Positions 25,703 through 35,203 of a stretch of DNA of 64,000 bases are shown piece after piece. Both the position numbers and the translations under genes were made by a program. Location of the stretch: the NCBI RefSeq assembly GCF_000828895.1, contig NZ_AP014568.1:347699-411698 (forward strand), read 5' to 3'. The stretch is from Serpentinimonas raichei. Its GTDB lineage: Bacteria; Pseudomonadota; Gammaproteobacteria; Burkholderiales; Burkholderiaceae_C. Within the stretch, counting starts at the first letter, position 1; each line of letters opens with the position of its first letter. The notes under the pieces are model-generated. The model worked only from the letters and a program-made list of their open reading frames with translations. It did not search any database and had not been told where the DNA came from.

Positions 25703-26583
25703 GCCCGACGCTGCTCGAGAGCATGCTGGCCCGCATGCCCCCCGGGCCCGGCTCGGCGGCGAACGCGTCCAGCCACCAGGCGGCGGCCACCGATGACAGC
25801 ATGGGCCCCAACCGCTCCATCAGCGCGCTGCACAGCGGCCGTTTCGAGCGCTGGCACGTGGACCCGGTGCCGGTGCAAGAGGAGGAGGCCTGGCTGATCA
25901 CCTACCTCGACATGATGACGCTGCTGCTGGCGATGCTGGTCGTGATGCTGGCTTTTTCCGAGCCGGTGAGCGAGGCCTTTCGCGGCGAGCGGCGCGAGAT
26001 CGCGCTCGACCGGCTGTACCCGCGCGAGCAAGCCGCGGCTGATGCGGGCACCACCATCTTGCCGCCGGTGCCGCTGCCGCACCCAGCCACGGCGCCGGCG
26101 CGTCTGGAGGGCGACCCGGTCGACATCCGCGCCGCCCCGGTGCCGCCCGCGCCGCCCGCGCTCAACGTGGGCGATCTGGGCCAAAACGTCGATGTCGTCA
26201 CCGACGCCAAGGGCGTGACGCGCTTTCGCATCAGCAGCGAGTTGCTGTTTGCGCCCGGCCAGGCCGCACTGACCCCGGCGGGGCAGCGCGTGATGGACGA
26301 GCTGCTGCCGGTGCTCAACCAGGCCATTGGCCACACCATCGTGGTCGAGGGGCACACCGACAACGTGCCCATCGCCACCGCGCGCTTTCCTTCCAACTGG
26401 GAGCTGGCGGCGGGCCGCGCCGGTGCGGTGGTGCGTCACTTGGAGACGCGCGGCGTGAATCCGATGCGGCTGCGCGCCACCGGCGTGGCCGACACGCAGC
26501 CGCTGGCCGACAACGCCACCGCGCCCGGGCGGGCGCAGAACCGGCGCGTGGAAATCGTGCTCGAAGCGCCGCCGGTGCAGTAA
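25699..26583 (+). CDS. motB: MotB/PomB-like flagellar stator protein
   Basis: A 294-residue stator subunit. One transmembrane helix at about residues 66-86 carries the essential ion-binding Asp in WLITYLDMMTLLLAML. A Pro-rich plug/linker follows, then a C-terminal OmpA-like peptidoglycan-binding domain (VEGHTDNVPI...[13 protein letters not shown]...NRRVEIVL). The N-terminal cytoplasmic part is unusually long, about 65 residues. It overlaps motA by 4 bases. Confidence 0.9.
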   Translation: MSPTLLESMLARMPPGPGSAANASSHQAAATDDSMGPNRSISALHSGRFERWHVDPVPVQEEEAWLITYLDMMTLLLAMLVVMLAFSEPVSEAFRGERREIALDRLYPREQAAADAGTTILPPVPLPHPATAPARLEGDPVDIRAAPVPPAPPALNVGDLGQNVDVVTDAKGVTRFRISSELLFAPGQAALTPAGQRVMDELLPVLNQAIGHTIVVEGHTDNVPIATARFPSNWELAAGRAGAVVRHLETRGVNPMRLRATGVADTQPLADNATAPGRAQNRRVEIVLEAPPVQ

Positions 26584-26615
26584 ACGCAGGCGGACGCAGG
26601 CGGGCGCGTGGGCCA

Positions 26616-26628
26616 GCCGATAATCGGC
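26616..26628. promoter_or_regulatory. Small palindrome before uvrD
   Basis: GCCGAT-A-ATCGGC, a perfect 6-bp inverted repeat, ends two bases before the uvrD ATG. It could occlude the ribosome binding site or be a protein site. No LexA-type box was seen here. Confidence 0.35.
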
Positions 26629-26630
26629 CC

Positions 26631-29039
26631 ATGATCCACCGTTTCGCGCCCGAATCCGCCCCCAGCCCGGCCTACACCCCCAGCCCCACCTCAGCCCTAG
26701 ACCAGCCGTCGCCGCTGCTGCAAAGCCTCAACCCCGAGCAGCTCGCTGCCGTCACGCTGGGGCCCGAACCGGCGCTGATTTTGGCCGGTGCCGGTTCCGG
26801 CAAAACGCGCGTGCTCACCACCCGCATCGCTTGGCTGCTGAGCACCGGGCAAGTCGGCCCGGCCGGGGTGCTGGCCGTGACCTTCACCAACAAGGCCGCC
26901 AAAGAGATGCTCACGCGGCTGGCGGCGCTGCTGCCGCTGAACGTGCGCGGGATGTGGATCGGCACCTTTCATGGCCTGTGCCACCGCATGTTGCGCGCCC
27001 ACTGCAAGCTGCTCAATCTGCCCGCCACGTTCCAGATTCTGGACATGCAAGACCAGCTCAGCGCCATCAAGCGGCTGCACAAGCAGCTCGCCCTCGATGA
27101 GGAGCGCTTCAAGCCCAAGGAATTGCAGTGGTTCATCAACGCCTGCAAAGAGGAGGGCCAGCGTGCACACCAGGTGCCCGCGCGCGATGCCGAGCAGCGC
27201 CACAAAATCGAGTTTTACCGCCTGTACGAGGAGCAGTGCCAGCGCGAAGGCGTGCTCGACTTTGGCGAGCTGCTGCTGCGCAGTTTCGAGCTGCTGCGCG
27301 ACCACGACCCGGTGCGCGAGCACTACCAGCGCCGCTTCCGGCACATACTGGTCGATGAGTTCCAAGACACCAACCGCCTGCAATACGCCTGGCTCAAGCT
27401 GCTGGCCGGGCGCATGGAGGGCAACCAGTTTGTGCCGGCCGGCAACGCCGTGCTGGCGGTGGGCGACGACGACCAGAGCATCTACGCCTTTCGCGGCGCG
27501 CGCGTGGGCAATATGGCCGATTTCGTGCGCGAGTTTGGCGTGCGCCAGCAAATCAAGCTGGAGCAAAACTACCGCAGCCAGGCGCACATACTGGAAGCCG
27601 CGAACCGGCTGATCGAGCACAACCAGGGCCGCTTGGGCAAAAACCTGCGCACCGACCAGGGCACGGGCGAGCCACTGCGCGTCTATGAAGCGCCGAGCGA
27701 CTACGCCGAGGCCAACTGGATCGTGGATGAGGTGCGCCAGCTCACCGGCCGCGATGGCCTGCCGGCGCACCAGGTGGCGCTGCTGTACCGCAGCAACGCG
27801 CAAAGCCGGGTGCTGGAGACGGCGCTGTTCAACGCCGGGCTGCCGTACCGGGTCTATGGCGGGCTGCGCTTTTTCGAGCGCGCCGAGATCAAGCACGCGC
27901 TGGCCTACCTGCGCCTGCTCGACAACCCCGCCGACGACACCAGCCTGCTGCGCGTGCTCAATTTTCCGCCACGCGGCATCGGGGCGCGCAGCGTGGAGGC
28001 CTTGCAAGCGGCGGCGCAGGCGGCCGGCTGCTCCCTGCACGATGCGGCCAGCGCGGTGCCGGGCCGGGCCGGGGCCAGCCTGGGCGCCTTCGTGGCCTTG
28101 CTCGATGCCTTGCGCGAGCGCTGCCAAGGCTTGGCGCTGCGCCAGATCGTGGAGCAGGTGTTGCAGCACAGCGGCCTGCTGGCGCACTACCGCGCCGAGC
28201 GCGACGCCAGCGAGCGCGTAGAAAACCTAGAGGAACTGCTCAACGCCGCCGAGAGCTTTGTGATGCAAGAAGGCTTTGGCCGCGACGCGGTGGCGCTGCC
28301 GCTGGACGAGACGGCGGCGGCCGAGGCAGGGGCAGCGGCCAATGCAGGCAACCCACCCGATGAGGAGCCGCCCAGCGGCGAAACCCTGAGCCCGCTGCAA
28401 GCCTTCCTGAGCCACGCCGCGCTGGAAGCGGGCGACAACCAAGCCCAGAGCGGGCAAGACGCGGTGCAGCTCATGACCGTGCACGCCGCCAAGGGGCTGG
28501 AATTCGACGCCGTGTTCATCACCGGGCTCGAAGAAGGCCTGTTCCCGCACGACAACGCCAGCAGCAGCGCGCAGGCGCTGGAGGAGGAGCGGCGGCTGAT
28601 GTACGTGGCCATCACGCGCGCGCGCCAGCGCCTGTATTTGAGCCACGCCCAGACGCGCATGTTGCACGGCCAAACGCGCTACCACCCGCGCAGCCGCTTT
28701 CTGGACGAGCTGCCACCGCAGTGCCTGCAGTGGCTCAGCCCCAAACCGGGTGCAGTGGCCGGGCTGGCCCGTGGGTCGACTGGGCTGCAACCGGCTTGGG
28801 GCCGCAGCGCCTTGGTGCCTGAAGTGCCGGGGGTGCCCGGTCTGCCCAGCCGCAGCGCCCCAGCCACAGCCGACACGCACGGCATCCGCAGCGGCATGGC
28901 GGTGTTTCACCAAAAATTTGGCCAAGGCAAGGTGCTGGCCGTCGAGGGGCGCGGCGACGATGCGCGCGCCCACGTGAACTTTACGCGCCACGGCAGCAAA
29001 TGGCTGGCGCTGGCGGTGGCCAAGCTCACGCCGCTGTAG
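26631..29039 (+). CDS. uvrD: UvrD-type superfamily 1 DNA helicase
   Basis: An 802-residue 3'-5' helicase for excision and mismatch repair. Motifs in order: Walker A (GAGSGKTRVLTTR), Ia (TFTNKAAKEM), II (VDEFQDTN), III (GDDDQSIYAFRGA), IV (QNYRS), V (VHAAKGLEFDAVFITGLEEG) and VI (MYVAITRAR). The C-terminal Tudor-like part ends in GMAVFHQKFGQGKVL, as in UvrD/PcrA. About 35 N-terminal residues before the helicase core are Pro/Ser-rich. It follows motB by 47 bases. Confidence 0.95.
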   Translation: MIHRFAPESAPSPAYTPSPTSALDQPSPLLQSLNPEQLAAVTLGPEPALILAGAGSGKTRVLTTRIAWLLSTGQVGPAGVLAVTFTNKAAKEMLTRLAALLPLNVRGMWIGTFHGLCHRMLRAHCKLLNLPATFQILDMQDQLSAIKRLHKQLALDEERFKPKELQWFINACKEEGQRAHQVPARDAEQRHKIEFYRLYEEQCQREGVLDFGELLLRSFELLRDHDPVREHYQRRFRHILVDEFQDTNRLQYAWLKLLAGRMEGNQFVPAGNAVLAVGDDDQSIYAFRGARVGNMADFVREFGVRQQIKLEQNYRSQAHILEAANRLIEHNQGRLGKNLRTDQGTGEPLRVYEAPSDYAEANWIVDEVRQLTGRDGLPAHQVALLYRSNAQSRVLETALFNAGLPYRVYGGLRFFERAEIKHALAYLRLLDNPADDTSLLRVLNFPPRGIGARSVEALQAAAQAAGCSLHDAASAVPGRAGASLGAFVALLDALRERCQGLALRQIVEQVLQHSGLLAHYRAERDASERVENLEELLNAAESFVMQEGFGRDAVALPLDETAAAEAGAAANAGNPPDEEPPSGETLSPLQAFLSHAALEAGDNQAQSGQDAVQLMTVHAAKGLEFDAVFITGLEEGLFPHDNASSSAQALEEERRLMYVAITRARQRLYLSHAQTRMLHGQTRYHPRSRFLDELPPQCLQWLSPKPGAVAGLARGSTGLQPAWGRSALVPEVPGVPGLPSRSAPATADTHGIRSGMAVFHQKFGQGKVLAVEGRGDDARAHVNFTRHGSKWLALAVAKLTPL

Positions 29040-29054
29040 CGCAGCGGGGCCGCG

Positions 29055-29858
29055 TCAGGCCGGTGGCTGCCCTTCGTCGGTCTCGAAGCTGTCGCGGAAG
29101 GTGAAGTAGAGCGAGGTAAAAAAGATCGCGCTCATCAGCATCGCCACCGGGAACAGCAGCATGCCGATGAACTGCGGCCCACCCACCAAGCCGCCCAGCA
29201 GCACCAGCAGCAGCGAGACGCCAAAGAACACCACGCCCCAGCCAAGGAAATAGACCAGCAGCGCGGCCTTGTTGGTCCAGCACGCCAGCGCGCTAAAAAA
29301 CAGGCTCTTGAGCGGCGACACCCCGTGCCAGTGCACCAGCGCTGGGGCGTGCCAAAACAGCAGCCCGAGCGGGATGTGCAGCAGCACGCCGATCATCATG
29401 CGGTTGATGGCCTCGGGGTTGAGCACCAGGTCTTCGGGGCTGGGGGCGGTGCCCGGAGCGGGCACGCTGGCTGGATCAACCAAGGGCGTGGGCGCGCCGC
29501 CGGTGAGCAGCAGCGTCAGGCCCATGATCAGCAGCGAACCCGCGGCGTAGATCATTCCCAGCACCAGCATGGCGCGTGCGCGCTCGCGCCCGGCCTGGAA
29601 GGCGCTGGCCAACACCGCGGGCATGGGGAACTGCCCGGCGGCGGCGATGCGTGTGGCCGCCATCAGACCCAGCGTGGCCGCAGGCAGCAGCGCCAGCGCC
29701 AGCGCCTGCCCCAGCAGCGGCACCATCGAGAGCACCGTGACCAGCAGCATGAACATGAAAAACAGCCCGGCCAGCGCCAGCGGCTGCTTGAAAAAAGTGC
29801 GCAAGCCCAGTTTGACCCACAGCCAGCCGGTGCGCGCCGGTACGCGGTGCAGCCTCAT
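29055..29858 (-). CDS. BPSS1780-family membrane protein
   Basis: A 267-residue membrane protein with about six hydrophobic segments. The N-terminus (VPARTGWLWVKLGLRTFFK) and gene context match the BPSS1780 family found next to thrB in Burkholderiales. Function is unknown. The ATG at 29858 overlaps the thrB stop by 4 bases; a longer open frame upstream lies inside thrB. Confidence 0.8.
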   Translation of the reverse strand: MRLHRVPARTGWLWVKLGLRTFFKQPLALAGLFFMFMLLVTVLSMVPLLGQALALALLPAATLGLMAATRIAAAGQFPMPAVLASAFQAGRERARAMLVLGMIYAAGSLLIMGLTLLLTGGAPTPLVDPASVPAPGTAPSPEDLVLNPEAINRMMIGVLLHIPLGLLFWHAPALVHWHGVSPLKSLFFSALACWTNKAALLVYFLGWGVVFFGVSLLLVLLGGLVGGPQFIGMLLFPVAMLMSAIFFTSLYFTFRDSFETDEGQPPA

Positions 29859-30811
29859 GCGTGGGCCACCCGGGCGCGCAGCACGCGCTCGAAGTGGGTC
29901 GGGTCGTGCGGTTGCAGCAGCGCAGCCGAGCGCGGCAAATACCAATCCCACAGGCGCGAGAGCCAAAAGCGCAGCGCCGCAGCGCGCATCAGCATGGGCA
30001 GCAGAGTTTGTTCGGCCGCTGTGAAGGGGCGCACGCGCTGGTAGGCGTCGAGCAGGGCGTGGCTGCGCGCCGCGTCGGGCTGGCCGCTGGCGAGGTCGAT
30101 GCACCAGTCGTTGAGGCACACCCCGAGGTCGAACAACCAGGTGTCGCAGCCGGCAAAGTAGAAATCGAACACGCCGGTAAGCTCACCGCCCTCGAACATC
30201 GCGTTGTCGCGAAACAGGTCGGCGTGCACCGGGCCGCGCGGCAGGGCCTGGTAGCCAGCCTGCTGCACCAGCGCGTTTTGCAGCGCCAGTTCGCTGCGCA
30301 GCAAATCGGCCTGCTCCGGGGCCAGGTGTGGCAGCACCAGCGGCGCGGTTTCGTTCCACCACGCCAGGCCGCGCAGATTGGGTTGCTGGCGCGGGTAGTC
30401 CAGCGCCGCCAGGTGCATGCGCGCCAGCAGGGTGCCCAGTTGCGCGCAGTGGCCGGGCTGGGGGCTGAGTTCGCTGTGGCCGCGCAGTTTGTTGACCACC
30501 GCCGCCGGTTTGCCCTGCAGCCGGTGCAGGATGTGGCCGCTGGCGTCGGGGGCCGGGTTGGGCACCGGGATGCCCTTGGCCGCCAGATGCTGCATCAGAT
30601 ACAGGTAAAAGGGCAGTTGCTCAAAGCCTAGGCGCTCGAACAGCGTGAGCACGTATTCGTGGCGCTCGCCGCTGGGTGCGCGCACCGAGGCAAAGTAGTT
30701 GGTGTTTTCGATTCCGCCCGGGCAGCCGCGCAGCTCGATCAGTTCGCCCAAGCCCAGCGGGCGCAGCAGCGCCGCAGCCTGGGAGGGCGTGACTTCGGTG
30801 AATACCGCCAT
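29855..30811 (-). CDS. thrB: Homoserine kinase (APH-fold type)
   Basis: A 318-residue homoserine kinase for threonine synthesis, of the aminoglycoside-phosphotransferase-fold type rather than the GHMP type. The ATP-anchoring start AVFTEVTPSQAAALL is typical, the Brenner motif is VHADLFRDNAMF, and the metal-binding region is GVFDFYFAG. The ATG at 30811 is preferred to a TTG two codons upstream. It is divergent from polA and coupled to the BPSS1780-like gene. Confidence 0.93.
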   Translation of the reverse strand: MAVFTEVTPSQAAALLRPLGLGELIELRGCPGGIENTNYFASVRAPSGERHEYVLTLFERLGFEQLPFYLYLMQHLAAKGIPVPNPAPDASGHILHRLQGKPAAVVNKLRGHSELSPQPGHCAQLGTLLARMHLAALDYPRQQPNLRGLAWWNETAPLVLPHLAPEQADLLRSELALQNALVQQAGYQALPRGPVHADLFRDNAMFEGGELTGVFDFYFAGCDTWLFDLGVCLNDWCIDLASGQPDAARSHALLDAYQRVRPFTAAEQTLLPMLMRAAALRFWLSRLWDWYLPRSAALLQPHDPTHFERVLRARVAHA

Positions 30812-30892
30812 GGTCAAGGGTTTCGGGGCGCGCCGCCGGCGCTAGAAAGGGTGGCTTGCATAGGCTGCGATTGTAGGCGGCACAATGCGGGC

Positions 30893-33772
30893 ATGACCCA
30901 AGCCACACTCCCAAGCGCAGACCACCCCGCCACGGCCCCCACCCTGCTGCTGGTCGATGGCTCCAGCTACCTGTACCGGGCCTACCACGCCATGCCCGAT
31001 CTGCGCGCCGTACCCGGCGACCCCGGCAGCCCGGCCACCGGCGCGCTGCGCGGTCTCATCAACATGGCGCAGGCGCTGCTGCGCGAGCACCCGGCCCAGA
31101 GCGCGGCCTTCGTGTTCGACGCGCCCGGCCCCACCTTTCGCGATGCGCTCTACCCCGCCTACAAGGCGCAGCGCAGCCCCATGCCCGACGATTTGCGCGC
31201 CCAGATCGAGCCCATCCACACGGTGCTGCGCCTGCTCGGCTGGCCGGTGCTGTGCGTGCCCGGTGTGGAGGCCGACGACGTGCTCGGCACCCTGGCGCAG
31301 CAAGCCGCCGCAGCCGGGATGCAGGTGCTCATTTCCAGCGGCGACAAAGACCTGAGCCAACTGGTGCAGCCGCGCATCACGGTCATCGACACGCTAAGTG
31401 GTAAGCGGCGCGACGTGGCCGGGGTGCAGGCCGAATTCGGCGTGCCACCGCAGCAGATGGTGGACTACCAGTGCCTGGTGGGCGACGCGGTGGACAATGT
31501 GCCCGGGGTGGAGAAGGTGGGGCCCAAAACCGCCGTCAAGTGGCTGCTCGAATACGGCTCGCTCGACGCCATCGTGGCGCGAGCCGCGCAGATGCCCGGT
31601 GCCGTGGGCGAAAAGCTGCGCCAGGCGCTGGATTGGCTGCCCACGGCGCGCCAGTTGCTTAGCATCAAGACCGATTGCGATTTGAGCGCGCACCTAGACC
31701 CTGCCGCGCCCTTGCAGCAAGCGCTGCGCCTGCAAGCGCCGGATCAGGCGGCGCTGCGCGATTTTTACCAGCGCTACGGCTTCAAGACGCTGGTGCGATC
31801 GCTGGAAGCGGTTCCGGGCCGGGCCGGGGTCGCACAGTCCGGGGCCGATCAGCTTGGTGGGATGGGGCTTGATGCACCAGGCGCTGCTGTGGCCGCCTTC
31901 GGGCTGGCTGAGGCGGCGCAGGCAGGGCAGGGGGCCGCGGAGGGCGCCGATACCGCACCCACCGCGCCACCTTGCCAGTACGAGACCGTGCTCACCTGGG
32001 AGGCGCTGCACGCCTGGCTGGAGCGCCTGCAAGCGGCCCCGCTGGTGGCGCTGGACAGCGAAACCACCGGGCTCGACCCCCTGCGCGCCGAAATCGTCGG
32101 CCTTTCGTGGAGCATCGAACCGGGCCAAGCGGCCTATCTGCCGCTGGCGCACGACTACCCCGGCGCGCCGCCGCAACTGCCGCGCGAGCAGGCGCTGGAG
32201 TGCCTGCGCCCCTGGCTGGAAAACGCGGCCGCGCCCAAGCTCGGCCAGCACATCAAATACGAGCGCCACGTGTTCGCCAACCACGGCATAGCCCTGCGCG
32301 GGCTGGACCATGACACGCTGCTGCAAAGCTACGTGCTCGAAGCCCACCTGCCGCACAGCCTGGAGAGCCTGGCCGAGCGCCATCTAGGCCTGCGCGGCAC
32401 CAGCTACGCCGAGCTGTGCGGCAAGGGCGCGCAGCAAATACCGTTTGCACAAGTGGACATCGAACGCGCCAGCAGCTACGCCTGCGAAGACAGCGATTTC
32501 ACGCTGCAGGTGCACCAGCGCCTGTGGCCGCGGCTGCAGGCCGATGCCAAACTGGGCGCGGTGTATGCGCTCGAAATCGATTGCTCCGAGGTGCTGTACC
32601 GCATCGAGCGCCACGGCGTGCTGATCGACGCCGCCACGCTGGCGCGCCAGAGCCACGAGCTGGGCCAGCGCATCGTGGCGCTGGAGGCGCAGGCCCACGC
32701 CAGCGCCGGCCAGCCCTTCAACCTCAGCAGCCCCAAGCAGTTGGGCGAGATTTTGTACGACCGCCTCGGCCTGCCGGTGCTCAAGAAAACCGCCACCGGC
32801 GCGCGCAGCACCGACGAAGAGGTGCTGGAAAAATTGGCCGAAGACTACCCGCTGCCGGCCCAAATCTTGCAGCACCGCTCGCTCTCCAAACTCAAAAACA
32901 CCTACACCGACAAGCTCGCCGCGCTGGCGCACCCGCGCAGCGGGCGCGTGCACACCCACTACGCGCAGGCCGTGGCCGTGACCGGGCGCTTGTCGAGCAA
33001 CGAGCCCAATCTGCAAAACATCCCCATCCGCACCCCCGAGGGCCGGCGCGTGCGCGAAGCCTTCGTGGCCGCGCCCGGGCACCTGATCGCCAGCGCCGAC
33101 TATTCGCAGATCGAGCTGCGCATCATGGCGCACCTGAGCGACGACCCGGCCCTGCTGCGCGCCTTCCACACCGGGCAGGACGTGCACCGCGCCACCGCCG
33201 CCGAGGTTTTTGGACTGGTGCCCGAGCAGGTGAGCAGCGAACAGCGCCGCGCCGCCAAGGCGATCAACTTTGGCCTGATCTACGGCATGGGCAGCTTTGG
33301 CCTGGCCAAGGCGCTGGGGATAGACAACACGGCGGCGCGCAACTACATCGAGCGCTACTTCGAGCGCTTTGCCGGTGTGCGCCGCTACATGGACGCCACC
33401 CGCGCCCAAGCCAAGGCCTGCGGCTACGTGGAGACGGTGCTGGGCCGGCGCCTGTATCTGCCAGAGATCAACTCACCCAACGGCCCGCGCCGCGCCGCCG
33501 CCGAGCGCGCCGCCATCAACGCCCCGATGCAGGGCACCGCCGCCGACCTGATCAAGCTCAGCATGGTGGCGGTGCAGCATGCGCTCGACGCCCAAGGCCG
33601 CGCCAGCCGCATGATCATGCAGGTGCACGACGAACTGGTATTCGAGCTGCCCGCCGCTGAACTAGACTGGCTGCGCAGCGAAGTGCCGCGACTGATGGCC
33701 TCGGTGGCGCAGCTCAAGGTGCCGCTGCTGGCCGAAGTGGGCGTGGGCGCCAACTGGGAGCAGGCGCATTGA
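30893..33772 (+). CDS. polA: DNA polymerase I
   Basis: A 959-residue enzyme for Okazaki fragment processing and repair. The N-terminal 5'-3' exonuclease (LLVDGSSYLYRAYHAM; VEADDVLGTLA) covers about residues 1-300. A 3'-5' exonuclease domain contains VALDSETTGLDPL, so it looks catalytically intact. The polymerase domain shows motif A (ASADYSQIELRIMAHLS), the O helix (RRAAKAINFGLIYGMG) and motif C (MQVHDELVFE). An Ala/Gly-rich linker separates the exonuclease domains. Length is normal for betaproteobacteria. Confidence 0.97.
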   Translation: MTQATLPSADHPATAPTLLLVDGSSYLYRAYHAMPDLRAVPGDPGSPATGALRGLINMAQALLREHPAQSAAFVFDAPGPTFRDALYPAYKAQRSPMPDDLRAQIEPIHTVLRLLGWPVLCVPGVEADDVLGTLAQQAAAAGMQVLISSGDKDLSQLVQPRITVIDTLSGKRRDVAGVQAEFGVPPQQMVDYQCLVGDAVDNVPGVEKVGPKTAVKWLLEYGSLDAIVARAAQMPGAVGEKLRQALDWLPTARQLLSIKTDCDLSAHLDPAAPLQQALRLQAPDQAALRDFYQRYGFKTLVRSLEAVPGRAGVAQSGADQLGGMGLDAPGAAVAAFGLAEAAQAGQGAAEGADTAPTAPPCQYETVLTWEALHAWLERLQAAPLVALDSETTGLDPLRAEIVGLSWSIEPGQAAYLPLAHDYPGAPPQLPREQALECLRPWLENAAAPKLGQHIKYERHVFANHGIALRGLDHDTLLQSYVLEAHLPHSLESLAERHLGLRGTSYAELCGKGAQQIPFAQVDIERASSYACEDSDFTLQVHQRLWPRLQADAKLGAVYALEIDCSEVLYRIERHGVLIDAATLARQSHELGQRIVALEAQAHASAGQPFNLSSPKQLGEILYDRLGLPVLKKTATGARSTDEEVLEKLAEDYPLPAQILQHRSLSKLKNTYTDKLAALAHPRSGRVHTHYAQAVAVTGRLSSNEPNLQNIPIRTPEGRRVREAFVAAPGHLIASADYSQIELRIMAHLSDDPALLRAFHTGQDVHRATAAEVFGLVPEQVSSEQRRAAKAINFGLIYGMGSFGLAKALGIDNTAARNYIERYFERFAGVRRYMDATRAQAKACGYVETVLGRRLYLPEINSPNGPRRAAAERAAINAPMQGTAADLIKLSMVAVQHALDAQGRASRMIMQVHDELVFELPAAELDWLRSEVPRLMASVAQLKVPLLAEVGVGANWEQAH

Positions 33773-33777
33773 GGGGG

Positions 33778-34071
33778 CTATCTGCGTCCTGCGCCGTGCT
33801 CGGGGTCGCGGCTTTGGTGGCGCACAACCAGAATGCGCAGTTCAAGGCCCTCGTGGCGGTAGATGAGCGAGTAAGGGAAGTCTGATAGGGGGTGGGCTCG
33901 GCGGCCATCAGCAGTCGGCGTGCCAAGGCCCGGATGCTGCTCCAGCAGCTGGGCAACCCGCTCAAACTCGTTTAAAAACCGGCGTGCCAACCCGGCCCCG
34001 GCCTCGTTTTGGTAGAAGCGCACGGCTTGTGCAAGGTCTTCGGCGGCCAGGCGGTGGATGGAACGGGTCAT
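33778..34071 (-). CDS. RelE/ParE-family toxin (TA pair 2)
   Basis: A 97-residue ParE/RelE-type protein. The typical core is visible: AVRFYQNEAGAGLARRFLNEF at the N-terminal helices, then HPLSDFPYSLIYRHEG and LVVRHQSRDP at the C-terminal strands. It overlaps the antitoxin stop by 4 bases (antitoxin-first order) and is convergent with polA, 5 bases apart. Confidence 0.88.
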   Translation of the reverse strand: MTRSIHRLAAEDLAQAVRFYQNEAGAGLARRFLNEFERVAQLLEQHPGLGTPTADGRRAHPLSDFPYSLIYRHEGLELRILVVRHQSRDPEHGAGRR

Positions 34072-34292
34072 TGCACTGCGGCGCGCAGCTTGCCAAGCAC
34101 GTCGTCCAGCGCGAGCAGCGCCGACGGATCGCTGTCGGCTTGAGCGTCTCGCTGCGCCGCTACGGCGTCCCAAGCCGAATCGCGCGCTGCATCGGCATCT
34201 AGGCTGGAAACAATCTGGTCCAGCAGACGAATGCGCTCTGCCTTGGGCAACTGCAACAGTTCGGATGCGAGGACTTCTACTGGCATTCCCAT
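34068..34292 (-). CDS. Addiction-module antitoxin (TA pair 2)
   Basis: A 74-residue acidic protein of the putative addiction module component type that pairs with RelE/ParE toxins. The family opening (VEVLASELLQLPKAERIRLLDQIVSSL, residues 5-31) is clear. It is antitoxin-first and coupled to the toxin by ATGA. It is the first recognisable unit of the TA-rich islet. Confidence 0.85.
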   Translation of the reverse strand: MGMPVEVLASELLQLPKAERIRLLDQIVSSLDADAARDSAWDAVAAQRDAQADSDPSALLALDDVLGKLRAAVQ

Positions 34293-34374
34293 GAAATGGC
34301 TCCGGTTGTGATGTCCAGTAGCTTGCCACAAACGGCGGATGGCTGGATGGGTGGCAGAGCAAAATCTGCCGGCT

Positions 34375-35064
34375 TTAGCGCGCCACAGTCGAAGTGGCCA
34401 GCCCCATGGCCAGCGTCTGCTGCGCGCCGATGCGGGTCGGGCCGTTGCAGTCGGCGGCCATAATCTGGCGCAGCACGTTGCTGGAACCGGGCTCGGGCAG
34501 CATGGCGTTGAGGTAGCGCGCCAGCGTGAGTTTTTGTGCGGCGTTGGGCTGGCTGTGGCAGGTGCGCGGGCCAAAGTCGAGGTCGGGCGGCAGCGGCGTG
34601 AAAGCCAGCAAGGCGGGCTGTGGCAGCAGCGGCAGCACCCGCTGCGTGCCGGCGGCAAACACCAGCAGGCAGGGCGTGTCGCAGGTGCGGCCCGGCTGCA
34701 CTTGGGTGTCGAACTGGCGGTTGCGCAGCATCGAGCCGATGGTGATGGCGCTGCCCAGCTTACCCGCCGTGGCCTCCAGCAACAGGCGCCGGCTGCTGCA
34801 GCGCGCACCCTGCAACTGCTGCAAACCCGTGTGCAGGCGCCGCACCGTGCCTTCGTGTATCTCGCCCTGCAAGGTGATGCTGCACGCGGCGCTGCGGGTG
34901 TCGAGCAGCAGACGGCCGCCCTCGAAGGGCAGTGTGCTTAGGCCGGGTGCGGCCGCAGCGGCCGGTGCTGGGCTCGGGGTGGGTGCAGCAGGCGGTGGGG
35001 TGGGTGTGGCGCAGCCGACCACCAGCAGGGCCAGAGCGGCCAACCCAAAAATTCGCGCAAGCAT
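34375..35064 (-). CDS. Lipoprotein with degenerate ClpP/crotonase-like fold
   Basis: A 229-residue predicted lipoprotein: signal peptide with lipobox LVVGC (Cys about 18) and a Pro/Ala linker. The body follows the pattern of periplasmic ClpP-like proteins (COG3904 style): GEIHEGTVRRLHTGL, LEATAGKLGSAITIGSML in place of LNSPGG-type glycine loop, and CDTPCLLVFAAGTQRVL where active relatives usually have a Ser in a CxSAC context. The Ser nucleophile appears replaced, so it may be a non-catalytic binder. This assignment is by pattern only. Family and function are otherwise unknown. Confidence 0.6.
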   Translation of the reverse strand: MLARIFGLAALALLVVGCATPTPPPAAPTPSPAPAAAAAPGLSTLPFEGGRLLLDTRSAACSITLQGEIHEGTVRRLHTGLQQLQGARCSSRRLLLEATAGKLGSAITIGSMLRNRQFDTQVQPGRTCDTPCLLVFAAGTQRVLPLLPQPALLAFTPLPPDLDFGPRTCHSQPNAAQKLTLARYLNAMLPEPGSSNVLRQIMAADCNGPTRIGAQQTLAMGLATSTVAR

Positions 35065-35203
35065 GTGTACAAGGACCAAGTCAAGTGGGGCAAGGGTATG
35101 GGCGCAGTCTGCGCTGGGCCAGCCAAGCGCAACGCCGACCACCACGCCAACCCTACCGACGGCCAAGCAGGGATGGATCGATTTTAGGTATTCTCGCCGA
35201 TAG

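Noticed and set aside
26616-26628. GCCGATAA resembling the -10 of a sigma-28 flagellar promoter next to motB
   Set aside because: It lies after motB, not before motA, has no TAAA element at the required spacing and is explained by a palindrome.
26584-26630. Possible LexA box upstream of uvrD
   Set aside because: No CTG-N10-CAG palindrome with acceptable arms is present in the gap.
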